Made by a program: the position numbers and the translations under genes | Shown: positions 18,829-28,600 of the stretch, piece after piece | How the letters are laid out: every line of letters begins with the position of its first letter | How positions within the stretch are numbered: position 1 is the stretch's first letter | From: Silvibacterium bohemicum | Lineage (GTDB): Bacteria > Acidobacteriota > Terriglobia > Terriglobales > Acidobacteriaceae | Direction of reading: 5' to 3' | Length of the DNA stretch: 64,000 bases | Assembly (NCBI RefSeq): GCF_001006305.1 | Contig: NZ_LBHJ01000020.1 | Coordinates: forward strand, 310,001 to 374,000 | Notes under the pieces: model-generated | What the model saw: the letters and a program-made list of their open reading frames with translations, nothing else | Told to the model about the DNA's origin: nothing | Databases searched by the model: none

Positions 18829-19599
18829 ATGCACGTTCTGTCTGGAGCAACAAGGAAGAGCGAGATTGAAAATCGCCTGCAACGTGGCCTTCCCGTCAAT
18901 TCCACGGCCCTCGCAAAGGAGTTCCTGGTGTCGGAAGACGCCATCCGCCGCGACCTGCGGGCGTTAGCCGCGGAGGGCAAGTGCAAACGGGTTTACGGTG
19001 GCGGACTTCCGATATCCCCGGATGGAGTTCCGTTTGAACAGAGACTCTTGAACGACTCGAAAGAAAAACGTGCTTTGGCTTTGGCCGCTCTCAGCTTAGT
19101 CTCCGAAGCATCGACGGTGTTCCTCGATAGCGGCACTACTAACCTGGCCCTGGCCAGAGAGATGCCGCCCGATCGCTCTCTTACCATCGCCACAAATTCG
19201 ATTGCGATCGCCAGCGCCCTCCTTGAGCGAAAAAATTTCAAAGTCATCGTTCTAGGAGGAGAGATCGATCGTGAAATCGGCGCGGCCATCGGGCTGTCTG
19301 CTGCCCGCGAAGCCGAACGCTTGAGCCTTGATCTGTGCTTCCTGGGAGCGTGTGCCGTTTCCGTGTCTCTTGGAATTGGCGCGTTCCATATGGCAGATGC
19401 CGAGTTCAAACGCACACTCATCGCGAGAAGTGATCGTACCGCCGTGCTTGTCACTATGGACAAAGTTGAGACCCGGGCGCCGTTTCAGGTCGCCGCACTG
19501 GCAGTCCTTGACCATGTCGTTCTTGAAGCTGGCACATCGGAGGAGATTGTCTCGACCTTTTCCAATGCCGGCCCCACAGTCATCCTTGGGCAACCGTAG
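18829..19599 (+). CDS. DeoR/GlpR-family transcriptional regulator
   Basis: A 256-residue repressor-type regulator. An N-terminal HTH (residues 8-60, RKSEIENRLQ ... FLVSEDAIRRDLRAL, then KRVYGGG) is followed by the sugar-phosphate-sensing domain (KRALALAALSLVSEASTVFL, DSGTTNLALAREM; IVLGGEIDREIGAAIG). The ATG at 18829 places the HTH as in other family members; the in-frame ATG at 18760 would add an odd hydrophobic stretch. Neither has a good ribosome-binding site. It heads an apparent operon with an MFS transporter and a HAD phosphatase, so it probably senses a sugar phosphate handled by them. Confidence 0.88.
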   Translation: MHVLSGATRKSEIENRLQRGLPVNSTALAKEFLVSEDAIRRDLRALAAEGKCKRVYGGGLPISPDGVPFEQRLLNDSKEKRALALAALSLVSEASTVFLDSGTTNLALAREMPPDRSLTIATNSIAIASALLERKNFKVIVLGGEIDREIGAAIGLSAAREAERLSLDLCFLGACAVSVSLGIGAFHMADAEFKRTLIARSDRTAVLVTMDKVETRAPFQVAALAVLDHVVLEAGTSEEIVSTFSNAGPTVILGQP

Positions 19600-19638
19600 G
19601 TTGCGTCTCGCTCGACATAACCGAGAACAGGAATTTTC

Positions 19639-20784
19639 ATGACAGAGGGTTCGAATCTATCGCGCGCGAAGCTATCGACCCGGCTGGCATTCATTGCTGC
19701 AGGTTTCGGCGTAGCTTGCTGGGCACCCTTAGTGCCTTTCGCAAAGACCCGCTGCCATCTCGGCGATGACACGATGGGGTTGGTTCTTCTGCTCTTGGGC
19801 GCTGGTTCCATCGTTGCCATGCCGCTTGCTGCGAACCTGTGTGCGCGCTTCAGCAGTAAGCCGGTCGTACTCTCAGGTGGAGTAGGACTGGCACTCATAT
19901 TGCCGCTCTTGAGCATCGTATCGTCGCCAATCGCCCTTGGAGTCGCATTGTTCGCTTTCGGGGCGTCTCTGGGATCGCTGGATGTTGCGATGAACCTGCA
20001 TGCTGTCGATGTTGAGCGTATCTCTGAGAAACCGTTGATGTCTGGATTTCACGCACTCTTCAGTATTGGCGGATTTCTAGGTTCGGGAGTCGTGACAGCC
20101 TTTCTCTCGCGAGGAATCGCACCCAGTTCAAGCACAATCTTCAGCTCCATTCTTCTTGTTTCCCTGATTGTTGTGGCTCTTCCGCGCATGCTCTCGAATC
20201 GGGAGAGAGAGAAGCAGCCTCTCTTTGCCATCCCGAGAGGTGTCGTGCTCGTCATCGCTATCGTCGCAGCAATCTCGTTCCTGGTTGAGGGGGCTCTGCT
20301 CGACTGGAGTGCGCTTTTGCTTGTAGGCGAACACCTCGTCTCGACTGCACATGGTGGGGTGGGATACATGCTCTTCTCGATCGCGATGACATTCAGCCGC
20401 TTCGCGGGCGATAGCATCGTAGCGCGATTCGGGAACCGCATTGTGCTGACATCTGGCGGGGTGATAGCGCTCCTCGGCTTGTGCGGCCTCCTGCTCGCAC
20501 CGGTCGCATGGATCGGGCTTGTCAGTTTTGTCTTTGTGGGCCTTGGAGCCGCGAACATCGTGCCTATCCTGTTCAGACTCGCGGGTACGCAACACGCAAT
20601 GCCTAAGGGGCTGGCCGTCGCCGCCCTCACTACGGCAGGTTATGCCGGCATGCTGACGGGACCAGCCGCCATCGGCTTCCTGTCCAAGGGAATCGGCTTG
20701 CACAACGCGTTCTGGTTTCTTGTCGCTCTCCTGGCGTGTGTGCCGCTCTTCGCGAAATATGTGACGGTCGAAAATGCTGACTGA
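19639..20784 (+). CDS. MFS transporter, YbjJ-like
   Basis: A 381-residue membrane protein with about twelve hydrophobic segments. The GFHALFSIGGFLGSG segment near residue 135 is typical of the YbjJ-type branch of the major facilitator superfamily, whose substrates are poorly known. AGGA precedes the ATG by nine bases. It sits 39 bases after the DeoR gene and next to a HAD hydrolase, an arrangement reminiscent of E. coli ybjI-ybjJ. A sugar or sugar-derivative substrate is inferred from the DeoR partner. Confidence 0.85.
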   Translation: MTEGSNLSRAKLSTRLAFIAAGFGVACWAPLVPFAKTRCHLGDDTMGLVLLLLGAGSIVAMPLAANLCARFSSKPVVLSGGVGLALILPLLSIVSSPIALGVALFAFGASLGSLDVAMNLHAVDVERISEKPLMSGFHALFSIGGFLGSGVVTAFLSRGIAPSSSTIFSSILLVSLIVVALPRMLSNREREKQPLFAIPRGVVLVIAIVAAISFLVEGALLDWSALLLVGEHLVSTAHGGVGYMLFSIAMTFSRFAGDSIVARFGNRIVLTSGGVIALLGLCGLLLAPVAWIGLVSFVFVGLGAANIVPILFRLAGTQHAMPKGLAVAALTTAGYAGMLTGPAAIGFLSKGIGLHNAFWFLVALLACVPLFAKYVTVENAD

Positions 20785-20806
20785 ACGAACTGATTGGACA
20801 AAGCAA

Positions 20807-21460
20807 ATGACGAAGCCACAAGCCATCGTCTTCGATATGGACGGGGTGCTGATCGACTCTGAAGAATTGCACGCACACGCGAAGCGCATCGCATTTGAGC
20901 ACGCAGGGATCGCCTTGTCAGACGCCGATCTGCGCGCTTATATAGGCCGGAGCGATGCCGTCATGATCGACGAAATCGGAGCTCGACACGGACTGGCTGA
21001 CGGGCGAAAATCTGCGGTCCTGAATGAAAAGAAGCAGTTCTACGAACAAGAAGAACAAGGGATAAAGATAGTTCCCGGTGCGATTGAGTTCGTCCGGTGG
21101 GCAGCTCAGCATTATCGTCTGGCTCTTGCAACCTCGGCAACGCCGCGCAATCGGATTGCGACTCTGAACCGTCTTGGCATAGCAGACCTTTTTGAAGCCG
21201 TTGCTGATCTAGGGGATATTTCTGAGCCCAAACCCTCGCCGGAGATCTACCTAACCGTCACTTCGCGCCTTGCGCTCCGGCCGTCCCAATGCCTCGTGGT
21301 GGAAGACGCACTGACAGGAGTCCTCTCTGCCAAGGGTGCAGGATGCTGCGTTTCGGCCCTGACTCGAACCTTCGCCGCCCGTGAGCTTCTCGATGCGGGA
21401 GCGGATTTCATTTTCGAAGACTTTGCATCGCTAAAAAGGTTTGCTGAGATCGAGAAGTAA
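20807..21460 (+). CDS. HAD-superfamily phosphatase/beta-phosphoglucomutase-like
   Basis: A 217-residue HAD hydrolase acting on a phosphorylated small molecule. Motif I is FDMDGVLIDSE (catalytic Asp pair), motif II LALATSATPRNR, motif III Lys in EPKPSPEIYL, motif IV VVEDALTGVLSAKGAG. The cap insertion after motif I is of the subclass I type, as in beta-phosphoglucomutase. The ATG at 20807 gives a normal N terminus; an in-frame ATG at 20774 overlaps the MFS stop by 11 bases and would add 11 residues. It probably dephosphorylates the inducer or substrate of the DeoR-MFS operon. Confidence 0.85.
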   Translation: MTKPQAIVFDMDGVLIDSEELHAHAKRIAFEHAGIALSDADLRAYIGRSDAVMIDEIGARHGLADGRKSAVLNEKKQFYEQEEQGIKIVPGAIEFVRWAAQHYRLALATSATPRNRIATLNRLGIADLFEAVADLGDISEPKPSPEIYLTVTSRLALRPSQCLVVEDALTGVLSAKGAGCCVSALTRTFAARELLDAGADFIFEDFASLKRFAEIEK

Positions 21461-21548
21461 AACCGTTAGGATAGGAAGCTTGCGAGCTTAAGGCTCATTG
21501 CTGCCTACGTTTGAAGTAAGCTTCCATTGAACCCGAGGAACACTCTGA

Positions 21549-22817
21549 ATGCCCGGCCACAGCGAGACAAAGATTATTCCAAATGCGGCTTTGGTTCGCG
21601 AACAACTGAACCGCCTCCTCGCGCACCCCTTGTTCACAAATAGCAAGCGATACCCGGTATTGCTCGCGTATACGGTAGAACAAGCATTGCTGGGCAACGC
21701 CGGCGAATTAAAGGAGAGAACAATCGGCGTCGAGGCCTTCGGGCGTGAACCGAATTACGATGTCAATCTTGACCCGGTAGTTCGTACGACGGCTGCTGAG
21801 GTTCGAAAGAGGCTTATTCAGTACTATTACAGCCCCGATCATGCGGGTGAGCTGATCATCGAGTTGCCGCTTGGCTCGTATGTTCCGCTATTTCGAGAGC
21901 CTTCGTCTCATACCGCCGTTCCAACCGATACTCAGTTAGGCGATGAGTCGCCTGAGGCATTCCCTCAAGGTCCCATAGAGGCGGAAACTCGCTCGGTGGA
22001 TTCTCCTAAAGGATCTTCAGGTCGTGCCGTTCATGCCTGGATACCGATTGCTCTGCTTGTTACTGGGCTGTTGGGCTTCGGTCTCGGCCATGTGAGATTC
22101 CCGGGACAGACCGCGCGCCCCGGCGCTTCCGCAAATCCCAGCGATCTCTCAAATATGAGCCGCTTTTGGGAGCCGATTACCGCCACTTCCAGCCGGGTTA
22201 CATACTGCCTGGGCGTGCCGACTGACTCTGTCGATCTCCAAAGCAGAACGATCCCCCCGATCCCCGCTGGAGAGACTGGCAGTTTGAATGTTTACGACGT
22301 CATCACGCTTGCGCGTTCCATCGCGCCCCTGGTACCGAAAAACGGCGAATTTCGCGTTCTAGCGGGTTCGGAGACTGGTTTCGCTCAATTGCGTGAGGGT
22401 CCATCCGTCATGATTGGGGCTTTCGACAATCCCTGGACGATGCGCATAACCCAGGATTTGCCGATTGGCTTCGAATACGACAATCATGTTCGCAAGGTGG
22501 TGGATCGCAAGAGTGTCCCCAGAAGAATGTGGACGCTTGAATGGCAGGTTCCGTTGAAAAGCCTTGCCCGGGACTACGCCGTTGTCGCCCGAATTCATGA
22601 CCAGGTATCGGGGCAGCCGGTGATCATCCTGGCAGGTATTCTGGGCGAAGGCACGGAGGCGGCTAGCGAGGTCGTGTCGAACTCTGCGTATCTGGATGCA
22701 ATGTTGAAGAAGGCTCCGAAGAATTGGGATCAGTTAAATCTAGAGGCCGTCATAGAAGCGAATGTGATTGAAGGTCACCCCGGACCGCCCACGGTCATTG
22801 CTGTGGAGACGTGGTAA
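21549..22817 (+). CDS. Membrane-anchored protein with acidobacterial winged-helix-like N-terminal module
   Basis: A 422-residue protein. Residues 10-120 carry a module I know mainly from acidobacterial regulator-like proteins (LKERTIGVEAFGREPNYDVN, then LDPVVRTTAAEVRKRLIQYY and LPLGSYVPLF). A proline/serine-rich linker follows, then one membrane helix (about residues 162-180, AWIPIALLVTGLLGFGLG), and a 230-residue probably periplasmic C-terminal domain I do not recognise. The N-terminal part is thought to act as a DNA-binding or signalling domain. GAGGA precedes the start. It is placed just upstream of the GH3/TonB receptor cluster, so a transmembrane regulator role is plausible but unproven. 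Confidence 0.7.
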   Translation: MPGHSETKIIPNAALVREQLNRLLAHPLFTNSKRYPVLLAYTVEQALLGNAGELKERTIGVEAFGREPNYDVNLDPVVRTTAAEVRKRLIQYYYSPDHAGELIIELPLGSYVPLFREPSSHTAVPTDTQLGDESPEAFPQGPIEAETRSVDSPKGSSGRAVHAWIPIALLVTGLLGFGLGHVRFPGQTARPGASANPSDLSNMSRFWEPITATSSRVTYCLGVPTDSVDLQSRTIPPIPAGETGSLNVYDVITLARSIAPLVPKNGEFRVLAGSETGFAQLREGPSVMIGAFDNPWTMRITQDLPIGFEYDNHVRKVVDRKSVPRRMWTLEWQVPLKSLARDYAVVARIHDQVSGQPVIILAGILGEGTEAASEVVSNSAYLDAMLKKAPKNWDQLNLEAVIEANVIEGHPGPPTVIAVETW

Positions 22818-23032
22818 GGGTTTCCATTCCCAAAAAGCTGTATCATACATCCCTTAAAACGAAGCCCAGCCCCCTCCCTATCGCATTGCAAATAAGACAC
22901 TTATACATGCTCCTGCGCCGTCTGATGCACGATGCAGCTTATAAAAACTATCGGCTCTCCCTAATCTGAGTGCGTTCCAGAGTTTTGTGGAGGATCCAGC
23001 AGTATCCCTCCACGAATGGGAGGGGACTTTGT
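22818..23032. promoter_or_regulatory. Intergenic region before the small secreted protein/GH3 operon
   Basis: About 215 bases, probably holding the promoter for 23033 onward. GGGAGGGG just before the start is a strong ribosome-binding site. No hairpin of note was seen. Confidence 0.4.
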
Positions 23033-23383
23033 ATGAGACGCATTCTCGGATTCGTCCTCTTGTCGATTTTGTTTTCGGCCAACTTGATGGCTGCCCAGAA
23101 CTCTCAGACGTTTTATCTCGCCGCCTCTACCCGGGCAGGTAACATCCAGCTTCCTCGTGGGATATACGAGATCACCTGGAGCGCGCCCTCGAAATCGCGA
23201 GTGACGTTGACCATCAGGACCGAAAACCAAAAGACATTCAAGATTCCCTCGCGCGTGATCGAGGGAAAGCAGGACCGAATCGGCGTGATCACCTCCGTCG
23301 TGGACGGAATTTCGTACCTGCAGGAGCTTGACACCAGCAATGCCAGATTCATACTTCAAAACGAGATAGAAGGGTCCAAATGA
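23033..23383 (+). CDS. Small secreted protein of unknown function
   Basis: A 116-residue protein with a clear signal peptide (RRILGFVLLSILFSANLMAA). The mature part is about 95 residues and predicted mostly beta (FYLAASTRAGNIQLPRGIYE, ITWSAPSKSRVTLTIR). I recognise the look of small acidobacterial periplasmic beta proteins but no named family. A GGAGGGG ribosome-binding site lies eight bases upstream. Its stop overlaps the GH3 start as ATGA (23380-23383), so the two are co-translated and it may assist or bind the same glycan. Confidence 0.75.
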   Translation: MRRILGFVLLSILFSANLMAAQNSQTFYLAASTRAGNIQLPRGIYEITWSAPSKSRVTLTIRTENQKTFKIPSRVIEGKQDRIGVITSVVDGISYLQELDTSNARFILQNEIEGSK

Positions 23384-25641
23384 GTTCCGTAGGGAGACAA
23401 ATGCAGAATCGCAAGTTTGGTTTTTACCTCTTTTGCACCGTCATCGCAGCCTTGGGAGCGATCATCGCAACCTCCGTGGCCGCCGCTCAGGTCACGGACC
23501 GGCCGTGGATGAATCCTCAACTCTCCCCGGAAGAACGTGCCGAAATGGTTCTCAAGCAGCTCACTCTCGACGAGAAGCTGGCTTTATTGCACGGGAACGG
23601 GATGGCTCACGCGTCCCAATGGCAGATGCCTCTCTCCCACCTCACCAACGGCGGTGCGGGATACGTTGAGGGCGTCCAGCGCCTGGGCATTCCCCCTCTG
23701 GTAATTTCCGATGCGGGCTATGGGGTGAGAGACAGCGGGGCCAACGGAAGGTATTCGACGGCTATGCCTTCGAGCCTGGGCGCTGCAGCAAGTTGGGATC
23801 AAGACTCCGCTTGCGACTTCGGCACTGTGATTGGCCAGGAACTCCGGGCGCAAGGGTTCAATATGACGTTGGGTGGTGGGGTGGATTTAGCCCGCGAGCC
23901 AAGGAATGGACGCAGCTTCGAATATGCGGGTGAAGATCCACTCCTCGCGGGCACCGTCGTCGGCAGCCTGATGAAGTGTGAACAGGCGCAGCATGTGGTC
24001 GGCGACATCAAGCACTATGTGATGAATGATCAGGAGACGGGGCGTTTCTTTGTGAACGCGGTCATCTCGAAGCGGGCGATGCAGGAATCTGATTTGCTCG
24101 CCTTCCATATCGCGATCTCCATCGCGAATCCGGGCGCCGTGATGTGTTCCTATAACCGGACCAATGGCGACTTCGCCTGTGAGAACTCCTACACGCTGCG
24201 CGATGTCCTCGAGAAGGAATGGGGCTTCAAAGGATTTGTCATTTCCGATTGGGGTGGAACACACAGCACGGAAAAGGCGTCCGCAGCGGGTCTTGATCAG
24301 GAACAGCCTATGGCCGACTTCTTTGGTCCAAAGCTGAAAGAAGCAGTGGAAGCCGGCAAAGTTCCGCAGGCCGAAATAGACGACCATGCACGCCGAGTTC
24401 TATATGCGGAGTTTCTGTCGGGAATCGTAGACGATCCGCCGCAGAAGGGCGTGGTGGATGTCGAGAAAGGACTCGAAGTCTCCCAGCGAGTAGAAGAAAA
24501 GAGCATCGTTCTGCTGAAGAACAGCCCGGCCGTGCTTCCGATCAATCCATCCAAGGTCCACACCATTGCGATGATTGGCGGTCATGCCGATGTCGGGATG
24601 ATCTCCGGTGGAGGATCGGCGCAGGTCGATCCTCCTGGCGGCAATGCCATCATGCCTCCCGGTAAAGGCGCGACGATCTGGCAGAAGCCCGTCTGGTTCC
24701 CAACTTCTCCCTTAAAGGCGCTGCAGACGAAGCTGCCGAACGCAAAGATTGATTTCGATCCGGGAACCGATCCGCAGTCAGCTGCCAGCCTCGCTAAGTC
24801 TGCTGATCTTGCAATTGTCTTTGCATATCAGTGGCTGTCGGAAGACATGGACGTACCCAGCCTTTCGCTTCCGGATAACCAGGATGCATTGATCGAGCAG
24901 GTGGCGGCAGCGAATCCGCATACCATCGTCGTGCTCGAAACCGGCACCGCCGTCACCATGCCCTGGATCGACAAAGTGGCGGGCGTGATCGAAGCCTGGT
25001 ACGCCGGAAGTTCGGGACACAAGGCGCTGGCAAATGTGCTCGTAGGGGACGTCAATCCGGCAGGCAGGCTCCCGCTGTCTTTCCCGAAGAGCGAAGCGGA
25101 TCTTCCGCATCCCGATGCGCCTAAGATTCCAGAGAACCAGGTGCGCACTGGGGATGTTGCCGACAACGGTGCGCCTACAGCGAATGCTTCGGCCCACGCT
25201 GGTTACGCTGTCCGCTACGACGAGGGGCCTGCGGTTGGTTACAAGTGGTATGAAGCACAGAATAGGAAGCCACTGTTTCCCTTCGGCTTCGGTCTGTCTT
25301 ACACCACCTACACATACTCCGGCTTGTCTGTTGATTCAGCCGCCAGGACTGCGCGCTTCACGGTAAAGAACACCGGTAAGCGAGCGGGCACGGAGATTGC
25401 CCAGGTTTACGGGCGTCTTCCGAAAGGTTCCGACGAATCCTTCAAGCGGCTTGTCGGATGGAAGCGAATCACACTTGCTCCTGGCGAATCGCAGACCGTT
25501 ACGATTACGATCGACGATCGGGCGTTGAAGACCTTTGATGAAGAGAAGAACGTCTGGAACCTGCCTTCGGGCGAATATCAGGTACTGGCCGGGAGCTCGT
25601 CGGACAACACGCCTCTGACCGCAAGTCTGGTGGTTCGCTGA
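23380..25641 (+). CDS. GH3 beta-glucosidase-like enzyme
   Basis: A 753-residue secreted GH3 enzyme. The signal/anchor segment is at residues 12-36, then the barrel domain (GAAASWDQDSACDFGTVIGQ; LAREPRNGRSFEYAGEDP) with nucleophile Asp in VISDWGGTHS. The alpha/beta sandwich and C-terminal fibronectin-like domain follow (FPFGFGLSYTTY; ARFTVKNTGKRAGTEIAQVY). No PA14 insert is present, unlike the GH3 at 6359. It overlaps the small secreted protein gene and is followed 55 bases later by a TonB receptor, suggesting a saccharide capture-and-cleavage unit. Specificity (beta-glucosidase most likely) is inferred. Confidence 0.9.
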   Translation: MSSVGRQMQNRKFGFYLFCTVIAALGAIIATSVAAAQVTDRPWMNPQLSPEERAEMVLKQLTLDEKLALLHGNGMAHASQWQMPLSHLTNGGAGYVEGVQRLGIPPLVISDAGYGVRDSGANGRYSTAMPSSLGAAASWDQDSACDFGTVIGQELRAQGFNMTLGGGVDLAREPRNGRSFEYAGEDPLLAGTVVGSLMKCEQAQHVVGDIKHYVMNDQETGRFFVNAVISKRAMQESDLLAFHIAISIANPGAVMCSYNRTNGDFACENSYTLRDVLEKEWGFKGFVISDWGGTHSTEKASAAGLDQEQPMADFFGPKLKEAVEAGKVPQAEIDDHARRVLYAEFLSGIVDDPPQKGVVDVEKGLEVSQRVEEKSIVLLKNSPAVLPINPSKVHTIAMIGGHADVGMISGGGSAQVDPPGGNAIMPPGKGATIWQKPVWFPTSPLKALQTKLPNAKIDFDPGTDPQSAASLAKSADLAIVFAYQWLSEDMDVPSLSLPDNQDALIEQVAAANPHTIVVLETGTAVTMPWIDKVAGVIEAWYAGSSGHKALANVLVGDVNPAGRLPLSFPKSEADLPHPDAPKIPENQVRTGDVADNGAPTANASAHAGYAVRYDEGPAVGYKWYEAQNRKPLFPFGFGLSYTTYTYSGLSVDSAARTARFTVKNTGKRAGTEIAQVYGRLPKGSDESFKRLVGWKRITLAPGESQTVTITIDDRALKTFDEEKNVWNLPSGEYQVLAGSSSDNTPLTASLVVR

Positions 25642-25696
25642 ATATCCGTCGTTGAAAACGTAGATAGAGAAAGGCGCGGGAGCATTGGAGAACACG

Positions 25697-28600
25697 ATGG
25701 GCCGGATTTTTAAAAGAACTCGATGCTCTGCCGGGCAGCTCCTGATGCTCGTATTGGCCTTAACAGTACCGCTTTTCGCACAGGAACAGAGCACCTTCGC
25801 CATATGGCATGGCCTGGTGAAAGACAGCGCCGGAACTCCGCTTGTGGGAGCGAAAGTACGACTGAAAGGAGCTTCCACCGGTGAATCAACCACAGCGGCG
25901 GACGGAAGTTTTTCTCTTGTTGCTCTGCCGGCCGGAGAGTACAAGCTCACGATTGTTGCGAATGGAAAGACCGCTACTTATGCGCAGACGATTACTTTGG
26001 CCTCGGATTCACCTGCCGCGTTAATCACCGTGTCGAACAGCCGTCAAATCACGGTGGCTGCGCAGCAGCAGACGGACCAGAAAGGCAGCGAGAAGCTCTC
26101 AAGTCAGAAGGTGAACGAGCTGCCGTTGAACGGACGCGATTTCAGTACGCTGCTTCTGCTCGCGGCAGGCACCATGACAGACGCGAATGGCGCTACGAAC
26201 TTTACACAGCAATTTGCGATCAATGGACAGCGTGGTGTCGAAGCAGTGTTCGCGATGGATGGAGCGGACATCAGCGATCCGGAAATGGGCGGGAGCACAT
26301 TCACGAATTTCAACGTGGATGCAATTCAGGATCTGCAATCAAGTTCGGGCTGGATGCCGGCCGAGATCGGACGCGGCGCCGCCGGTTTCACAAACATTGT
26401 GACACGGTCGGGCCAGAGTGGGTTTCATGGATCGTTCTTCGAGTTCATAAGAAACTCCGCTCTTGACGCACGGAATTATTTCGATCACCCGTCAGTTGCG
26501 GAGCCGGGCAGGATCCCGCCGTTCCGAAGAAATGAATTCGGATTCACGAACGGCGGACCGGTCGTTCTGCCCCACGTCTACGACGGGCGCGGCCGTACAT
26601 TCTATTTTGGACAGTACCAGGGCTTCCGGCAGGTGCTTGGAACCACGCAGGTGCTGGCCGTGCCGACAGCAGATGAGCGGAGAGGCCAGGACACAGTGAC
26701 CTACCCCGACGGCAGCACGGACACCCTGCAGGTGAATGTCAATCCTAAGATCGCAACTGCATTTGCCCGATACCCGCTTCCAAACAACCCGACTGGCGCA
26801 TACGGGCCTCGAACATACTCCGCGCCGTCGAAGGTCGACACGGACGCCGATCAGTTTTCCATTCGCATCGATCAAACGTTGGGAGCAAAGGGGCAGTTTT
26901 TCGGTCGATTCAACTACGATAACCTGACCGGACCAACGACGAATCCCGACCAGACACTCCTCGATCCCACCTTCGGTGTGCAGTATGTCGATAGACAGCG
27001 AAACGTAGTATTCACCTACACGCGCACAGAGTCGCCGCAGTTTCTCTGGTCGTCGTCGCTGAGCATTACGCGGACGACTCCATCCTTTCCGACACAAAAC
27101 TACACCGACCCGGCACTGAAGTTCACGGATGGCCTCTACGAGGCATTCAATTCAGCGGCGGGATCGGTGATGTCCGCATTCGGCAATCTGTTTCACGGAC
27201 AGGTGGATTTCGTGAGGACGACACCGCAGCATGCAGTGAAGTGGGGTATCGAGGCACGCCTCAATCGAGACACCACCTATTTCGGCACCAGCCCGAACGG
27301 GGAATACGACTTCGGCGGTGGAACGGTCTATTCGCCCGTATTTATTCCTTCTGCATCCGGAGAGCACAACGTGCAGGTGGGCGATCCCCTGCCCGACACG
27401 CTGAGCAGTTTGCTGGTCGGGTATCCGTATGGGTATACGATCGCCGTCGCCCCACCCTATCTGTCGAACGGACCACACATCGGGCCGGCGGCAATCAACA
27501 GGAACGACGTGAATGTCTATGTACAGGACACATGGAAAATCAACCGGCAGTGGGAGCTCGATTACGGGCTGCGATATGAGTTATACACACCGATAACTGA
27601 GCGGGCGAAACGGACAGCAGGTTTTCTAGACGCGAATCCGCCGGCCGGAGTCGAGCAGGAGTACGTAATCAATCCTCAGCCCGGCTACCAGACGGGTTGG
27701 AATGGCTGGGAGCCCCGTGTGCAAGTGAATTGGAATGCGCCACAAGCCGTGCGTGTGCACGCAGGTGCAGCGATCACGGTAATTCCACCGAACATCTGGC
27801 AGGACAACTCTCTCACAGGATCGACGCCGTTTGTGATCTATCCCCGCGTCAATGCGACGAAGAACGGCGAAATTGCCTACGGATTCCAGATCACACCCGG
27901 CGAACTACCGCAGGTTTATTCCCCTGAGGGTGTAAGCGTATTAGCCAGTGGCGATACAAAGAAGGTTCCAGCGAATACCGTGATGGACGTGAATCGATAC
28001 CAGGAAGATCTGGCGGCATTGTCGCCGGGCAATCAGCTATCTCTGCTGAATCTGAGCGGGATCGATCGCCGCTTCAACAATGCCTATCTCCAGACCTGGA
28101 CGCTCGGCGTGGAGCGGGCATTCGGCAGGCTGACAGCCGATGCGGCGTATGTCGGAACAGCGGCGTTTCGCCTTCCCCGGTTTTCATACCCCAACGCATA
28201 TCAAGGAGCGGGTCCGGGATTCGCGAAATATACGAACTTCGACAGTGATGGCGTCGCAACTGGAGGTTTCGGGTTTGAGTCTGTGACTACCGATACATCG
28301 CATTCCTCCTATCACGCGTTGCAGACTTCATTGTCAGGACAGGTTGGACACGGCGGTCCGGGATTGCAGGCGGGATACACCTGGAGCAAATCGCTGGATG
28401 ACGTGAGCGGCGTGCTGGGAGGAACAGGTTCGACGGGCGCGGTATCTCTGTTCAGCCCGCAGAACCCTTTCGACACACATGCAGAGAAAGGCCCGTCAAA
28501 CTTCGATGTGACACACGCCTTCACTTTGAGCGCAGCCCAGGACATGCATTTGCAGAGTCTGGGAGACCAGCCCGCTCTGATACGACCGTTAACTCAGGGA

